Of a stretch of 64,000 nucleotides of DNA, positions 44,339 to 53,496 are shown piece by piece (within the stretch, counting starts at the first letter, position 1; every line of letters begins with the position of its first letter). A model generated the notes under the pieces. The model searched no databases, had not been told where the DNA came from, and was given only the letters and a program-made list of their open reading frames with translations. The position numbers and the translations under genes are program-made. This stretch comes from a candidate division LCP-89 bacterium (GTDB lineage Bacteria > Electryoneota > B3-LCP). The stretch is taken from the NCBI GenBank assembly GCA_025774555.1, contig JALGVT010000019.1, positions 1 through 64,000 of the forward strand, read 5' to 3'.

Positions 44339-44710
44339 ATGGCTGAAATACGAGTTTTACTTATTGATGATGAAGAGGAACTGGTTTCAACCCTCGTTGA
44401 GCGACTTGGCATCAGAAACATTGAAGCTGAATACGTGATGACCGGCGCTGAGGGAATCGAACTTCTGGGAAAGAAAGAGTTCGATGCAGTGTTATTGGAT
44501 TACAAACTTCCAGGAATGAGTGGTCTGGAAGTGATGAAGCAGATCAATGAGTTATATCCCAGGGTCAAGGTACTGCTGATTACTGGAGCGGGTTCGGTCG
44601 ATGAAGGCGGTGATGAAGTCCCTGAAGAGAAAGCCTCTGACGTTTTATTGAAACCCATCGATATTGAAGTATTGATTGCCAAGCTCAGAGAAGCTGTTGG
44701 AGATAGATAA
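44339..44710 (+). CDS. Single-domain response regulator
   Basis: ATG 44339 is favoured by AGGAGG at 44328-44333. The 123-residue receiver has acidic D10/D11, phospho-site D54 in VLLDYKLPGMSG, Thr in LITGAG and Lys in LLKPID. An insertion (VDEGGDEVPEEKA) sits in the loop before the last strand. It has no output domain. It lies 15 bp behind the sensor kinase and one base before the next gene, so it is likely a relay carrier. Confidence 0.9.
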   Translation: MAEIRVLLIDDEEELVSTLVERLGIRNIEAEYVMTGAEGIELLGKKEFDAVLLDYKLPGMSGLEVMKQINELYPRVKVLLITGAGSVDEGGDEVPEEKASDVLLKPIDIEVLIAKLREAVGDR

Positions 44711-44711
44711 A

Positions 44712-45395
44712 ATGAATATGCCAGCAGATGGAAAACAGATCGATTTTCGTGAACATGGATTGACCTTTTTCGGAACAATCACTGCCTCGGTTACGCATGA
44801 ACTGAACAATGTCATGGGAATCATCGAACAGACGGCGGGTCTGCTTGACGATCTCTGCGTCGGAGTGGATTATGGTCGTCCAATTGAGATAGAAAAACTC
44901 CGTGAAATATCCGGCAGAGTTGTCATGCAGGTTGACCGCGGCGTTGACATTATAAAAAGACTCAACTTCTTCGCACACAGCGTTGATGAATCCGTCAGAG
45001 AATTTGAGCTTAATGCGTTGCTGAAGAACCTTGTGTCTTTGGCACAGCGATTTGCAACTCTAAAGAAGATATCTTTAGAAGGCAGGTTTAACGACTTCGA
45101 ACATACTGTTAAAACAAACCCATTTATTCTGGAGCAGGTTGTATTTATCTGCATTCAACTTGCCATTACCCCAACGGAAAAAGACAGCCGCGTTATATTG
45201 ACTTCACAGCAGGAATCTACTGGATCCGTCATTTTGATTACGGGTCCTCCCGTTCCAGAGAATGATGAAACAAAGTCGAAGATGGAGCTTTTAAGGGCAT
45301 TGATGGGTTTAATAAAAGGGGATATTGAATTGACTGCTGAGGATGATCGGATCTATTTCAAGTTGACCGTTCCTAATATCAGTAATGAGGAGTAA
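44712..45395 (+). CDS. Degenerate histidine kinase (HisKA-like, defective ATPase)
   Basis: ATG 44712 directly follows the previous stop (TAAA-ATG). The 227-residue product begins with a HisKA-like helix, ASVTHELNNVMG (His29), as in true kinases. The C-terminal half keeps the length of an HATPase domain but I see no N box, no DxGxG and no GxGL motif (compare LITGPPVPEND and LRALMGLIKGDIEL). It probably serves as a histidine phosphotransfer protein or a dimerising inhibitor. Its place between two stand-alone receivers fits a phosphorelay intermediate. Confidence 0.7.
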   Translation: MNMPADGKQIDFREHGLTFFGTITASVTHELNNVMGIIEQTAGLLDDLCVGVDYGRPIEIEKLREISGRVVMQVDRGVDIIKRLNFFAHSVDESVREFELNALLKNLVSLAQRFATLKKISLEGRFNDFEHTVKTNPFILEQVVFICIQLAITPTEKDSRVILTSQQESTGSVILITGPPVPENDETKSKMELLRALMGLIKGDIELTAEDDRIYFKLTVPNISNEE

Positions 45396-45396
45396 A

Positions 45397-45828
45397 ATGG
45401 AAAGCTATAAGGTATTGCTGGTCGATGATGAAGAAGAGTTCACCAACGTTCTTGCCGAGCGGATGGAAACGCGTGGGATGAAAGTAGATTCGGTTCTAAC
45501 CGGACCAAGCGCTATTGAACGCGTCAAGGATACCTTCTATGACGCTGTTATATTAGATATGGCGATGCCTGAAATGGACGGCATTGAAACGATGAAACAC
45601 CTCCTGAAAATAAATCCTGACGTACAGATTATATTCCTGACCGGCAAGGCAACACTGCAAAAGGCGATTGAAGCGGTTAAATTGGGAGCTTACGACTTCA
45701 TGGAGAAACCGGTGAAATTTGAGTCATTACTGGAAAAGGTAGATGAAGCTAAAACCAAAAAGATGGAGCTAAAAGGAAAAAGGGAGGAAGAAAGGATTAA
45801 AAATATTCTAGGCAAGAAGGGGTGGTAA
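45397..45828 (+). CDS. Single-domain response regulator with charged tail
   Basis: ATG 45397 is chosen because GAGGAG (45387-45392) precedes it. The 143-residue protein has acidic D10/D11, phospho-site D54 in VILDMAMPEMDG, Thr in FLTGKA and Lys in MEKPVK. A lysine-rich helical tail follows (EAKTKKMELKGKREEERIK). It overlaps the degenerate kinase's transcript end and is the last gene before a terminator at 45941. The tail may bind a partner. Confidence 0.9.
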   Translation: MESYKVLLVDDEEEFTNVLAERMETRGMKVDSVLTGPSAIERVKDTFYDAVILDMAMPEMDGIETMKHLLKINPDVQIIFLTGKATLQKAIEAVKLGAYDFMEKPVKFESLLEKVDEAKTKKMELKGKREEERIKNILGKKGW

Positions 45829-45940
45829 GAGCACGTTTCTATTAACTAATGAAGGAATTGTTTTTAGTTCACTCTGAAAAGCGCCTTAAAATCATTCCTA
45901 CAGAAATCTAATCCAAATCTTCATTCCTCTTATGATTTAT

Positions 45941-45967
45941 AGGATTCACAATCTGAATCCTTTTTTT
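45941..45967 (+). terminator. Rho-independent terminator of the SLC13/relay locus
   Basis: AGGATTCA (45941-45948) pairs with TGAATCCT (45954-45961) around CAATC and runs into seven T. Confidence 0.85.
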
Positions 45968-46024
45968 ATTTGCGAATAAACTGATTATTTAGTAACTTAT
46001 GCTTGTTCTTGAAAAGAAAGACCT

Positions 46025-47668
46025 ATGAAAAGAATTCTGACGTTCTGCTTAATGACGCTCTGCACGGTTCTAACCATTGGAAGCGGCGTCAATTATGCCT
46101 GTACCAGTATAATTGTAACCAAAGGAGCTTCCGCCGACGGATCGGTTATGGTCACCTACAACTGCGACGGCGTTTTCCATCCCATCCTGCGATATACGCC
46201 TGCGGCGGATTACCCGCCCGGCGATTCACTTGAAATCAAGGATTGGTCGGGGAATTTACGTGGTAAAATCGCTCAGGTCGAACACACCTATTCCGTTGTG
46301 CGTCTGATCAATGAGCATCAGCTTGTCATCGGCGAGACGACTGTCGATGGAAGACAGGAACTGCAAAATCCAGATGCGCTCCTGCACTATTGGGATCTGA
46401 TGCAATTAGCCCTTAAACGCGCGACAACCGCCCGTGAAGCCATTGCGGTGATCACGGATCTGGTCAATACTTATGGCTATCGTTCCACAGGTGAATCGAT
46501 TTCCATTGCCGACACAGAAGAGGCATGGCTGTTAGAGATCATCGGACCCGGACCCGGTGAAGATGGCGCGGTGTGGGTCGCAATGAAAATCCCGGATGGT
46601 TATATCTGCGCTCACGCCAACAAGGCGAGGATCCGCGAATTCCCGCTGGATGATCCCGAAAACTGTATCTATTCAGACAATGTGATATCCCTCGCCATTG
46701 AAAAAGGATACTATCATCCTGCCAGCGGCGAACCTTTCAATTTCCAGGAAGCGTATTGCCCCACCACCCCTCGCAATCAACGCTATGCGGATGCGCGCGT
46801 CTGGAGTGTTTATCGGCGGGCGGCAGCGTCTCTTAATCTATCCGCTGATTATCATCGGGCGGTTGAAGGCGCGGAACCATACCCGCTCTGGGTAAAACCG
46901 GATCAGAAACTGTCGCTCTCCGATCTGTTCGATTTGAACAGGGATCATTACGAAGGGACGGATTTCGATATGCGGGTGGGGATTGATGCTGGTCCTTATG
47001 GATCGCCTAACCGTTGGCGTCCTATATGCTGGGAACAGGATGGCGAGGAATATGTCTGGGAACGCCCCATTTCCACACAGCAAACCGGATTCTCTATTGT
47101 GACCCAGTCGAGATCGTGGCTCCCTGACCCGATCGGCGGTGTTTTATGGTACGGCGTAGATGATACCTATACCACCTGCTATGTTCCCCTGTATTGCAGC
47201 ATCAACGACCTGCCGTTTCCCTATACGGTTGGCAGGCTGAACAAATTCACCTGGGAATCTGCTTGGTGGGTGTTCAATTTCGTCGCCAATTATGCCAATC
47301 TGAAATACTCCTATATGATCCAGGATATTCAGACCGTACAGAACGAACTTGAGGGAATGATGATCCAGGCGCAGCCGGAAGTCGATAAGGCTGCTCTCAA
47401 ATTTTATGAGTCCAATCCCGACTCAATGATAACTTACTTGACAGGCTACTCTGTTAAGCAGGGTGAAATGGTAGTAAAAACGTGGCGTGAACTGGGAGAA
47501 TTCTTGATTCAGAAATACAATGATGGCTACGTACAGGACGACGAGTTCCGTTCGCATAAAGAAGGCTACCCTGAGCAATGGCTGCGGGAAGTTATCAAAT
47601 CCCGACCTGAACAGTTCAAACTGCCGGAAAAAGATGAAGAGACGCCGGAATCAAATTTGATTGACTGA
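46025..47668 (+). CDS. Secreted C69-family dipeptidase-like Ntn hydrolase
   Basis: This 547-residue protein has a signal peptide (to VNYA) that leaves Cys26 in ACTSIIVTKGASADGSV as the new N-terminus. This is the nucleophile arrangement of family C69 peptidases. Further matches are LVIGETTVDGRQEL, SISIADTEEAWLLEIIGPG, GYICAHANKARI and WRPICWEQDGEEYVWERPISTQQTGFS. It likely cleaves dipeptides or small peptides in the periplasm. No sorting domain is present. Confidence 0.88.
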   Translation: MKRILTFCLMTLCTVLTIGSGVNYACTSIIVTKGASADGSVMVTYNCDGVFHPILRYTPAADYPPGDSLEIKDWSGNLRGKIAQVEHTYSVVRLINEHQLVIGETTVDGRQELQNPDALLHYWDLMQLALKRATTAREAIAVITDLVNTYGYRSTGESISIADTEEAWLLEIIGPGPGEDGAVWVAMKIPDGYICAHANKARIREFPLDDPENCIYSDNVISLAIEKGYYHPASGEPFNFQEAYCPTTPRNQRYADARVWSVYRRAAASLNLSADYHRAVEGAEPYPLWVKPDQKLSLSDLFDLNRDHYEGTDFDMRVGIDAGPYGSPNRWRPICWEQDGEEYVWERPISTQQTGFSIVTQSRSWLPDPIGGVLWYGVDDTYTTCYVPLYCSINDLPFPYTVGRLNKFTWESAWWVFNFVANYANLKYSYMIQDIQTVQNELEGMMIQAQPEVDKAALKFYESNPDSMITYLTGYSVKQGEMVVKTWRELGEFLIQKYNDGYVQDDEFRSHKEGYPEQWLREVIKSRPEQFKLPEKDEETPESNLID

Positions 47669-47683
47669 AAACGAGATGGAAAG

Positions 47684-48139
47684 ATGCTGAAACGTATAAA
47701 AGATTTGATCTCACAATCCCAAAAGCAGGAGATAAACAAAAGAAGCCTGATGGATATAGGGCTTGCTGTCTGCGCCCTGCTTCTCGAAGTTGCTGATAGC
47801 GACGGCAAATTCAGCGATAACGAAAGAGCACACGTAATTGCAACATTGAAGCAACGCTTTTCTCTGACTGACGAAGAGGCTATGGATCTGATGGAAAATG
47901 CCTCCGACCATCGCAAGAACAGCCTTGATATCTGGAAATTTACCAACCGCATCAATGAGATGCACGACCGAGACGAACGTAAGCTGATAATGGAAGAAGT
48001 CTGGAGTGTCATCTATGCTGACGGCACATTGGATTCACATGAGGATTATTTAGTACATAAACTGGCAAATCTACTGCGGCTTCGTCATTCCGAAATGATT
48101 GAAGCGAAAGTAAAGGCGCTGAAACAGCTCAGAGGATAG
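47684..48139 (+). CDS. TerB-like helical protein
   Basis: This 151-residue all-helical protein has the TerB/TerB-like double motif with acidic turns: LLEVADSDGKFSDNERAHV and WSVIYADGTLDSHEDYLVHKLANLL. TerB-family proteins bind metal and occur in stress and tellurite-resistance contexts. It lies 15 bp behind the C69 gene and directly overlaps the FetA-like gene region (GTG within its stop), so it is probably co-transcribed with the exporter. Confidence 0.85.
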   Translation: MLKRIKDLISQSQKQEINKRSLMDIGLAVCALLLEVADSDGKFSDNERAHVIATLKQRFSLTDEEAMDLMENASDHRKNSLDIWKFTNRINEMHDRDERKLIMEEVWSVIYADGTLDSHEDYLVHKLANLLRLRHSEMIEAKVKALKQLRG

Positions 48140-48141
48140 TG

Positions 48142-48837
48142 ATGCCTGAAACCGCTATGAAGCAGTATGGCGACTCTCTGTCGGTCAAGTACCCTGTCGT
48201 AGAACTTCAAAATACAACGGTTCGCTTCGGCGATAAAACCGTTATGGATGCTTTCTCGTTTTCCCTTCAACAGGGTGAAAAAGTAACCATCACCGGCAGA
48301 TCAGGATCGGGCAAATCGACTATCCTGCGCTGTATTTTAGGCTTCATCACGCCGACTTCTGGAGCAGTTTTTATTGATGGTGAAAAGCTCAGTGATTATT
48401 CAGTCTGGAAACTGCGATCACGTATAGCTTATGTGGCGCAGGAGCCTGATCTGGGAAGCGGCAAAGTGCGCGATATAATTAAACGTCCTTTTCTTTTCCG
48501 CGTTAACGCCCATCTACGCGACAACATGTCACGCTTAGACGAACTATTCAAACGTTTTCTTCTCTCACCGAATCTTATGGAAGCGGATAGCGCCGATTTA
48601 TCGGGAGGTGAAAAACAGCGCGTTGCTCTCATTTCTGCCATTCTTCTGGAAAGAAAAATATTTCTTCTCGACGAAGTAACTTCGGCATTAGATTCTAAAA
48701 GCAAGAGAGCCGTGGTAGGGTACTTCAAATTCAGGCAGGATATTTCTATACTTTCTATTTTACATGAACCGGGTAATGAAGACTTTGCAGACCGAATAAT
48801 CGACCTGGATTCCATAACTCCGAGAAGCGAGATATGA
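48142..48837 (+). CDS. fetA: ABC transporter ATP-binding protein, FetA/YbbL-like
   Basis: From ATG 48142 (AGAGGA before it) the 231-residue protein has Walker A GRSGSGKST, the Q-loop VAQEPD, signature LSGGEKQRVA and Walker B KIFLLDEVTSALD. The permease overlapping its stop is of the FetB type, which identifies it as the partner ATPase. In Escherichia coli FetAB exports iron and helps against oxidative stress. A link with TerB fits metal or stress handling. Confidence 0.82.
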   Translation: MPETAMKQYGDSLSVKYPVVELQNTTVRFGDKTVMDAFSFSLQQGEKVTITGRSGSGKSTILRCILGFITPTSGAVFIDGEKLSDYSVWKLRSRIAYVAQEPDLGSGKVRDIIKRPFLFRVNAHLRDNMSRLDELFKRFLLSPNLMEADSADLSGGEKQRVALISAILLERKIFLLDEVTSALDSKSKRAVVGYFKFRQDISILSILHEPGNEDFADRIIDLDSITPRSEI

Positions 48838-49622
48838 GCGCTGAGAATATTTCAATGTTCAACCTGGCTGTTGCCTACCTGCTCTTAATCTTCCCGCTCG
48901 GGTTGATGTTATGGTACGGCATCCCCGGAGTAGGGAAAATGCTGCTTGCGGCTCTACGCATGACGCTGCAACTGCTCTTTGTAGGGTTTTATCTACAGGT
49001 TGTTTTCAACCTGAATAACGGTTGGCTGACAGGATTGTGGCTTCTGATTATGATTATTGTTGCTGATCTATCTATTATACGCAACTGCAGGTTGAAACTG
49101 AAACGTTTAGGGGCGTCGATGTTCATTGCGCTTTTGCTGGGCACTGCAATACCGGCTTTTTTCTTTCTCGGAATTATTCTGCACCTACCGAAGATATTAG
49201 AAGCGCAGTATGCTATTCCTATCGTCGGAATGATTCTCGGAAATTGTATGCGGTCGGATATCATCGGGATCAACAGTTTTTACCGTATGTTGCGAAAAGA
49301 TGAGAAGTCCTATCTGCTTTCGCTGGCGCAGGGCGCGACGCTGTCGGAAGCATGCAGACCCTACCTGCGCGACGCTTTTCAGGCGGCGTTAGCCCCCATG
49401 ACGGCTACCATGTCAACTGTTGGACTGGTGGCACTGCCAGGTATGATGACCGGCGTTATTCTGGCTGGCGCCGATCCGGTGACGGCGATTAAATATCAAA
49501 TAGCAATCATGCTGGCAATTTTCTCAGGCACTGCGATCACCGTTTTTGCCGCTATCCGGTTGTCAATGAGAAGCAGTTTTACAGGATATGGAATATTGGA
49601 CCGCGGAGTGTTTAGGGAATAA
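48834..49622 (+). CDS. fetB: FetB/YbbM-like (UPF0014) permease
   Basis: It overlaps the ATPase stop by ATGA. The 262-residue protein has about seven membrane helices. Family marks are LRMTLQLLFVGFYLQVVF, IPIVGMILGNCMRSDIIGINSFYRML, the EA motif-like LSLAQGATLSEACRPYLRDAFQAAL and MSTVGLVALPGMMTGVILAGADPVTAIKYQIAIML. It should form an ABC exporter with the preceding gene, probably for iron. Confidence 0.9.
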   Translation: MSAENISMFNLAVAYLLLIFPLGLMLWYGIPGVGKMLLAALRMTLQLLFVGFYLQVVFNLNNGWLTGLWLLIMIIVADLSIIRNCRLKLKRLGASMFIALLLGTAIPAFFFLGIILHLPKILEAQYAIPIVGMILGNCMRSDIIGINSFYRMLRKDEKSYLLSLAQGATLSEACRPYLRDAFQAALAPMTATMSTVGLVALPGMMTGVILAGADPVTAIKYQIAIMLAIFSGTAITVFAAIRLSMRSSFTGYGILDRGVFRE

Positions 49623-49706
49623 ATGGTAAAATGTATATTGCCGCGCTAAAGGTATCTCAAAAAGCCGGAAAGACCGACATCTTCAACAAGCAAATAAAAA
49701 TATAAT

Positions 49707-49726
49707 CGGGGTCGCCTCAGACCCCG
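49707..49726. terminator. Hairpin between the exporter and the acyl-CoA ligase
   Basis: CGGGGTC pairs with GACCCCG around GCCTCA. There is no T-run, so its stop function is uncertain. Confidence 0.4.
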
Positions 49727-49741
49727 AAATGCAATAAGACC

Positions 49742-51304
49742 ATGACTATCTACGACATCCTCCAGCAAGCTATTTATAAATACCCTGACAACCTGGCTGT
49801 CGCCGATGGTGAGGTTCGCTTGACTTATCGCGAAGTGGGGGAGAGGGTTGACGCTCTGGCACTTTTTCTCAGATCGAAAGGGATTGAACAGGGCGACCGC
49901 ATCTCCATTCTCGACGTCAATTCACATTATTTCTATGAAGCGTATTTCGCCGCTGCCGGTCTTGGCGCTATTCTTAATCCCATAAACATACGACTCTCCG
50001 AAACAGAACTGACCTATATCATCAACGATACAGAATCGCGTTGGCTGCTTTGCGCGCCGCAATTCTGCCATAACGCTGAACGGGTGATAAGAAAAAGAAT
50101 ATCGCTGAAAGGCGTTCTATGGCTGGGTAAGATACCACCGGTTAAATGCGATATATCCTTCTTCTCGTTTAAAGACGTTCAAAGCCATAATGAGCGATTT
50201 CAACCTGCCGCAGTCAAGCCCGACGATATAGCCCACCTCTACTACACAAGCGGCACAACCGGCACTCCCAAAGGCGTAATCCTGACTCATAAGAACGTCT
50301 GTAGGCATTCCGAAGGCACGGTGCAGGAGCTGGGTTTATCACCCCATGACGTCTGGGGACATATCGCTCCTATGTTTCATTTAGCGGATGCCTGGTCGGT
50401 CTTTGCAGTCACTATGGTCGGAGGCAGGCATATCATACAGCCCAGATTCGACGCTGAAGCAACTTTGGAGTTGATACGCAGTGAAAATATCACCATCAGC
50501 AATCTGATTCCCACCATGCTGAATTTAATGGTCAAGTGCTCGCATGTCAGTGAGTGTGACTTATCATCATTAAGAGTGATTCTTAGCGGCGGCGCTCCAA
50601 TCGCGCCTGAAGTAGTTAAAAAGGTCGTTGAAATATTCGGCTGTGACTATATCCAGACCTATGGCATGACTGAAACCAGTCCCTATCTGACATTGAGCAT
50701 ACTAAAAGAAAATATGAGCGCCTTTTCTGCCGAGGAACAATTGAGATATAAGTCGCGCACCGGTCGTCCGTTTATGACTGTGGATCTTAAAGTGATGCGC
50801 GCAGACGGCATAAGCGAAGTTGAATCTGATGATCGCGAAGTGGGGGAGATCTGGGTAAGAGGCGATACAATTACGCCTGGATATTGGAAGAGACCGGATG
50901 AAACGAAGAAGTCTTTCGAAGCAGGCTGGTTGAAAACCGGTGATCTCGCCGTGATTGATGCAGAAGGCTACGTGAATATCGTTGATCGCAAGGAGGATGT
51001 AATCATCAGCGGAGGTGAGAATATCTATTCGACTGAGATTGAGACTGTTCTCTATCGTCACCCAGCGGTTCTGGAAGCGGCTGTATTCGGGAAACCTGAT
51101 GAGGTTTGGGGTGAAGCAGTTACCGCCGTAGTGGCGCTCAAAAACGGTGAATCTGCTGATGATGAGGAGATAATAGCGTTCTGCCGGGAGCAGCTTTCAG
51201 TATTCAAAGCGCCCAAGTCAATTATCTTTCTTCCTGAAATACCCAAGACCGGTTCCGGGAAAATATCGAAGCAATTACTTAAAGCAAAGTATTCTCAACC
51301 ATGA
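49742..51304 (+). CDS. Acyl-CoA synthetase (AMP-forming ligase)
   Basis: This 520-residue protein has the adenylate-forming motifs: YYTSGTTGTPKGVILTHKNV for ATP, YGMTETSPYL, WLKTGDLAVIDAEGYVNIVDRKEDVIISGGENIYSTEIE and the C-terminal Lys in PKTGSGKISKQLL. It activates a carboxylic acid, likely a medium or long-chain fatty acid, to its CoA ester. No clear ribosome site is seen. Its stop overlaps the next membrane-protein gene by ATGA. Confidence 0.9.
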   Translation: MTIYDILQQAIYKYPDNLAVADGEVRLTYREVGERVDALALFLRSKGIEQGDRISILDVNSHYFYEAYFAAAGLGAILNPINIRLSETELTYIINDTESRWLLCAPQFCHNAERVIRKRISLKGVLWLGKIPPVKCDISFFSFKDVQSHNERFQPAAVKPDDIAHLYYTSGTTGTPKGVILTHKNVCRHSEGTVQELGLSPHDVWGHIAPMFHLADAWSVFAVTMVGGRHIIQPRFDAEATLELIRSENITISNLIPTMLNLMVKCSHVSECDLSSLRVILSGGAPIAPEVVKKVVEIFGCDYIQTYGMTETSPYLTLSILKENMSAFSAEEQLRYKSRTGRPFMTVDLKVMRADGISEVESDDREVGEIWVRGDTITPGYWKRPDETKKSFEAGWLKTGDLAVIDAEGYVNIVDRKEDVIISGGENIYSTEIETVLYRHPAVLEAAVFGKPDEVWGEAVTAVVALKNGESADDEEIIAFCREQLSVFKAPKSIIFLPEIPKTGSGKISKQLLKAKYSQP

Positions 51305-51828
51305 TCGCCTCCTATATCCAATGGGTTTCACAGAATCCGTTGACTTCAGCGGCAATTCAGTTTGCCATTTTAGGCACGTTGGGTGAAGTATTATCCTCCA
51401 GTATTCAAAAAAGGAAGATCGCTCTTCACTGTTATTCTTCACAGCTACTTGGTAAAGTTGCAGCCTGGGCGCTGTTGGGGATAATCATCAAATACGGCTT
51501 TACCGGAATGAAGGGGTTCACTCAAGCCCTTCTGGATCATCAACTACTGCCTGTGTTCATGAACAGCGGTGTAGGCTGGGCTTTTGCGGTATCCACCCTG
51601 ACAAATGTGTTTTTCGGACCCCAGATGATGTTCTTTCACCGGTGTGAAGATAATCTGATCCTCTGGCGGTGGGAATTAGGCGGCATGACAAAGGCGTGGT
51701 GGACGCTTATCTGGTTCTGGATACCCGCGCACACTGTTACTTTCAGTCTGCCGATAGACTTTCAAATTGGTCTTGCCGCTCTCTGGTCGGTTGTCCTGGG
51801 TTTGATTATGGGATTGACAAAGAAGTAG
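51301..51828 (+). CDS. Mpv17/PMP22-like membrane protein
   Basis: This 175-residue protein has about four hydrophobic segments. The pattern LLDHQLLPVF, then FFGPQMMFFHR and finally WTLIWFWIPAHTVTFSLPIDFQIGLAALWSVVLGLIMG recalls the Mpv17/PMP22 C-terminal signature (WxxWPxxQxxNFxxVPxxxR). In eukaryotes these are channels of organelle membranes; bacterial members are poorly studied. It is translationally coupled to the acyl-CoA ligase. Confidence 0.55.
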   Translation: MIASYIQWVSQNPLTSAAIQFAILGTLGEVLSSSIQKRKIALHCYSSQLLGKVAAWALLGIIIKYGFTGMKGFTQALLDHQLLPVFMNSGVGWAFAVSTLTNVFFGPQMMFFHRCEDNLILWRWELGGMTKAWWTLIWFWIPAHTVTFSLPIDFQIGLAALWSVVLGLIMGLTKK

Positions 51829-51855
51829 GATTCCGCCTTTAATTATAAAACCGGT

Positions 51856-53496
51856 TCAATGAATAACGCCGACTAAATGCAGCGCTTCCCGTGATTCTCC
51901 ACGGAAGTGAAACTGAGCCTCCGACGGCGCCTTTCTACCATCACGATTGACGAGAATATCTACCCTTAAATAGTCATTCGCCTTGTCTATAGCGTCGTCT
52001 GGAATCAGGAAGCGAAATTCAGCATCCTGCCCCGCCAATGAAAGTCCGCTGGTCAATTCCTTTCCGCGATCATCCCTGAATGACACTTCGTACCGCACGT
52101 TTTCATCAGCATTGTCAAAAACCTCTTTTTGAACGTCGACGAATGTGATAATTCCATCCTCAATCCCGACAAATTCGATTGGCGATACTTCACTGTAACA
52201 ATATTCGAGAGTCTTTCTGCGTCGCTCCATAAGCGTATTAACGATGTAATCACCTGCTTCAGGTTCAGGATAATGAGCTGCATTCACAAGTGTTCTGATG
52301 TGCTCCTCAGTCAGCGCCGAAATGATTTTTGCCGCCCAGTAGTTGTCATCCCGACGGGAGATGCGTGCCGGCAAAAACTGGTAGGTTTCACGCCAGGTTG
52401 CAGGATTGAATTGTGCGGCTTCAAAGGCGCCGACTGATTTCCATCTGGTATATTCCACGTTCTCCCAGGTTTGAACCTTTAAACCTAAAGTGAGGTAATT
52501 GCCCCATACCTGACCGAAGTTGAAATAGTGCGAGAATCCGTCCCACATCCAGTCATGTTCAGCGCCGTGTCCTCCGAAGGCTTCGCCGAAATCAAGTAGG
52601 TAATGCACCACATATCCATCCTCAGAGTCCTCATGATAAACATCCAGCGAATTATCTATCCGAATATCTGCGTGATTGGTAAAAGCGCCGAAAATACGCA
52701 TCGCCCGCATGGTTCTGCGGTTTTCGTGATCTATGCTATCGTTGGGATCATCTTCCCGCACCCCGTTCTCAGCCGTGGGACCGAGAATCTTTCCCTTGAG
52801 AAAAAGACTGAAGGTACAGCGATGCGTGTTATTGACGGGAGCGGCTGCTCTGTGAAATACCGCCTCTATGCTCTCTTCGGTTAATTTGCTCTCTGGATTT
52901 ATCTGCAAATCTTCCGCTCTGAAAAATACCAGATAATCTTCAGGGACGTTATAACCGAACCCCCAGAAGAGACGGTTCACTACCAGCGCTGTGCTGCTTC
53001 CAATCCCGGGGAATTCCGGTGGATCAAATTTGACCAGATAGGTGTGTCCTCTGGAATCCACTGCGAAAAATCCCGGATTTGATCCGCTCGTTTTCGCTCT
53101 GACAACCGTATAAGGCGGTTCTGGATAACCAACCGTTTCCACCCCGTGAAGAAGCTCATCAGGAGAAACGTCTCGATAGCCAAGCCGTGGTGTGTACCAG
53201 GTTGATGCAGGCACGTCATCCATGGAATTCACGTCTTGTGAGCGCGGAGTTGCCTTAAAATCAAAAGTATCGACTAACGGACGGCGCATAAGATTGTTAT
53301 AATAGTAATAGACTTTTTCGAAATCCATCTTCTCAGGGGGCGGTACGGAATGTTTGTCATCCTCAACAGTTACAGGAGGAGCGTCTAAGAAGCGGACGGC
53401 ATGACTTCCGCACCCGATGATGAACATACCCAGAATAAATGGTATAAACCCGGTTGATATAATTCTCATCTGCTTCATCAAATCGTTCAACGCCAT
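51856..53496 (-). CDS. Lipoprotein with protein-kinase-like motifs
   Basis: ATG 53496 is chosen over the TTG at 53502; the gene overlaps the barrel gene by about 10 bp. The 546-residue protein has a lipobox ending at Cys29 (GMFIIGC). It carries a kinase-like series: a glycine-containing loop with VDSRGHTYLVKFD (Lys156), a helical segment (STALVVNRLFWGFGYNVPE), HADIRIDN (HxDxxxxN, His275, Asp277, Asn282) and LLDFGEAFGG (DFG, Asp302). This order matches the HRD and DFG motifs of the kinase fold. A C-terminal beta domain follows. The activity is unproven; I infer a surface or periplasmic kinase-fold protein. Confidence 0.65.
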   Translation of the reverse strand: MALNDLMKQMRIISTGFIPFILGMFIIGCGSHAVRFLDAPPVTVEDDKHSVPPPEKMDFEKVYYYYNNLMRRPLVDTFDFKATPRSQDVNSMDDVPASTWYTPRLGYRDVSPDELLHGVETVGYPEPPYTVVRAKTSGSNPGFFAVDSRGHTYLVKFDPPEFPGIGSSTALVVNRLFWGFGYNVPEDYLVFFRAEDLQINPESKLTEESIEAVFHRAAAPVNNTHRCTFSLFLKGKILGPTAENGVREDDPNDSIDHENRRTMRAMRIFGAFTNHADIRIDNSLDVYHEDSEDGYVVHYLLDFGEAFGGHGAEHDWMWDGFSHYFNFGQVWGNYLTLGLKVQTWENVEYTRWKSVGAFEAAQFNPATWRETYQFLPARISRRDDNYWAAKIISALTEEHIRTLVNAAHYPEPEAGDYIVNTLMERRRKTLEYCYSEVSPIEFVGIEDGIITFVDVQKEVFDNADENVRYEVSFRDDRGKELTSGLSLAGQDAEFRFLIPDDAIDKANDYLRVDILVNRDGRKAPSEAQFHFRGESREALHLVGVIH

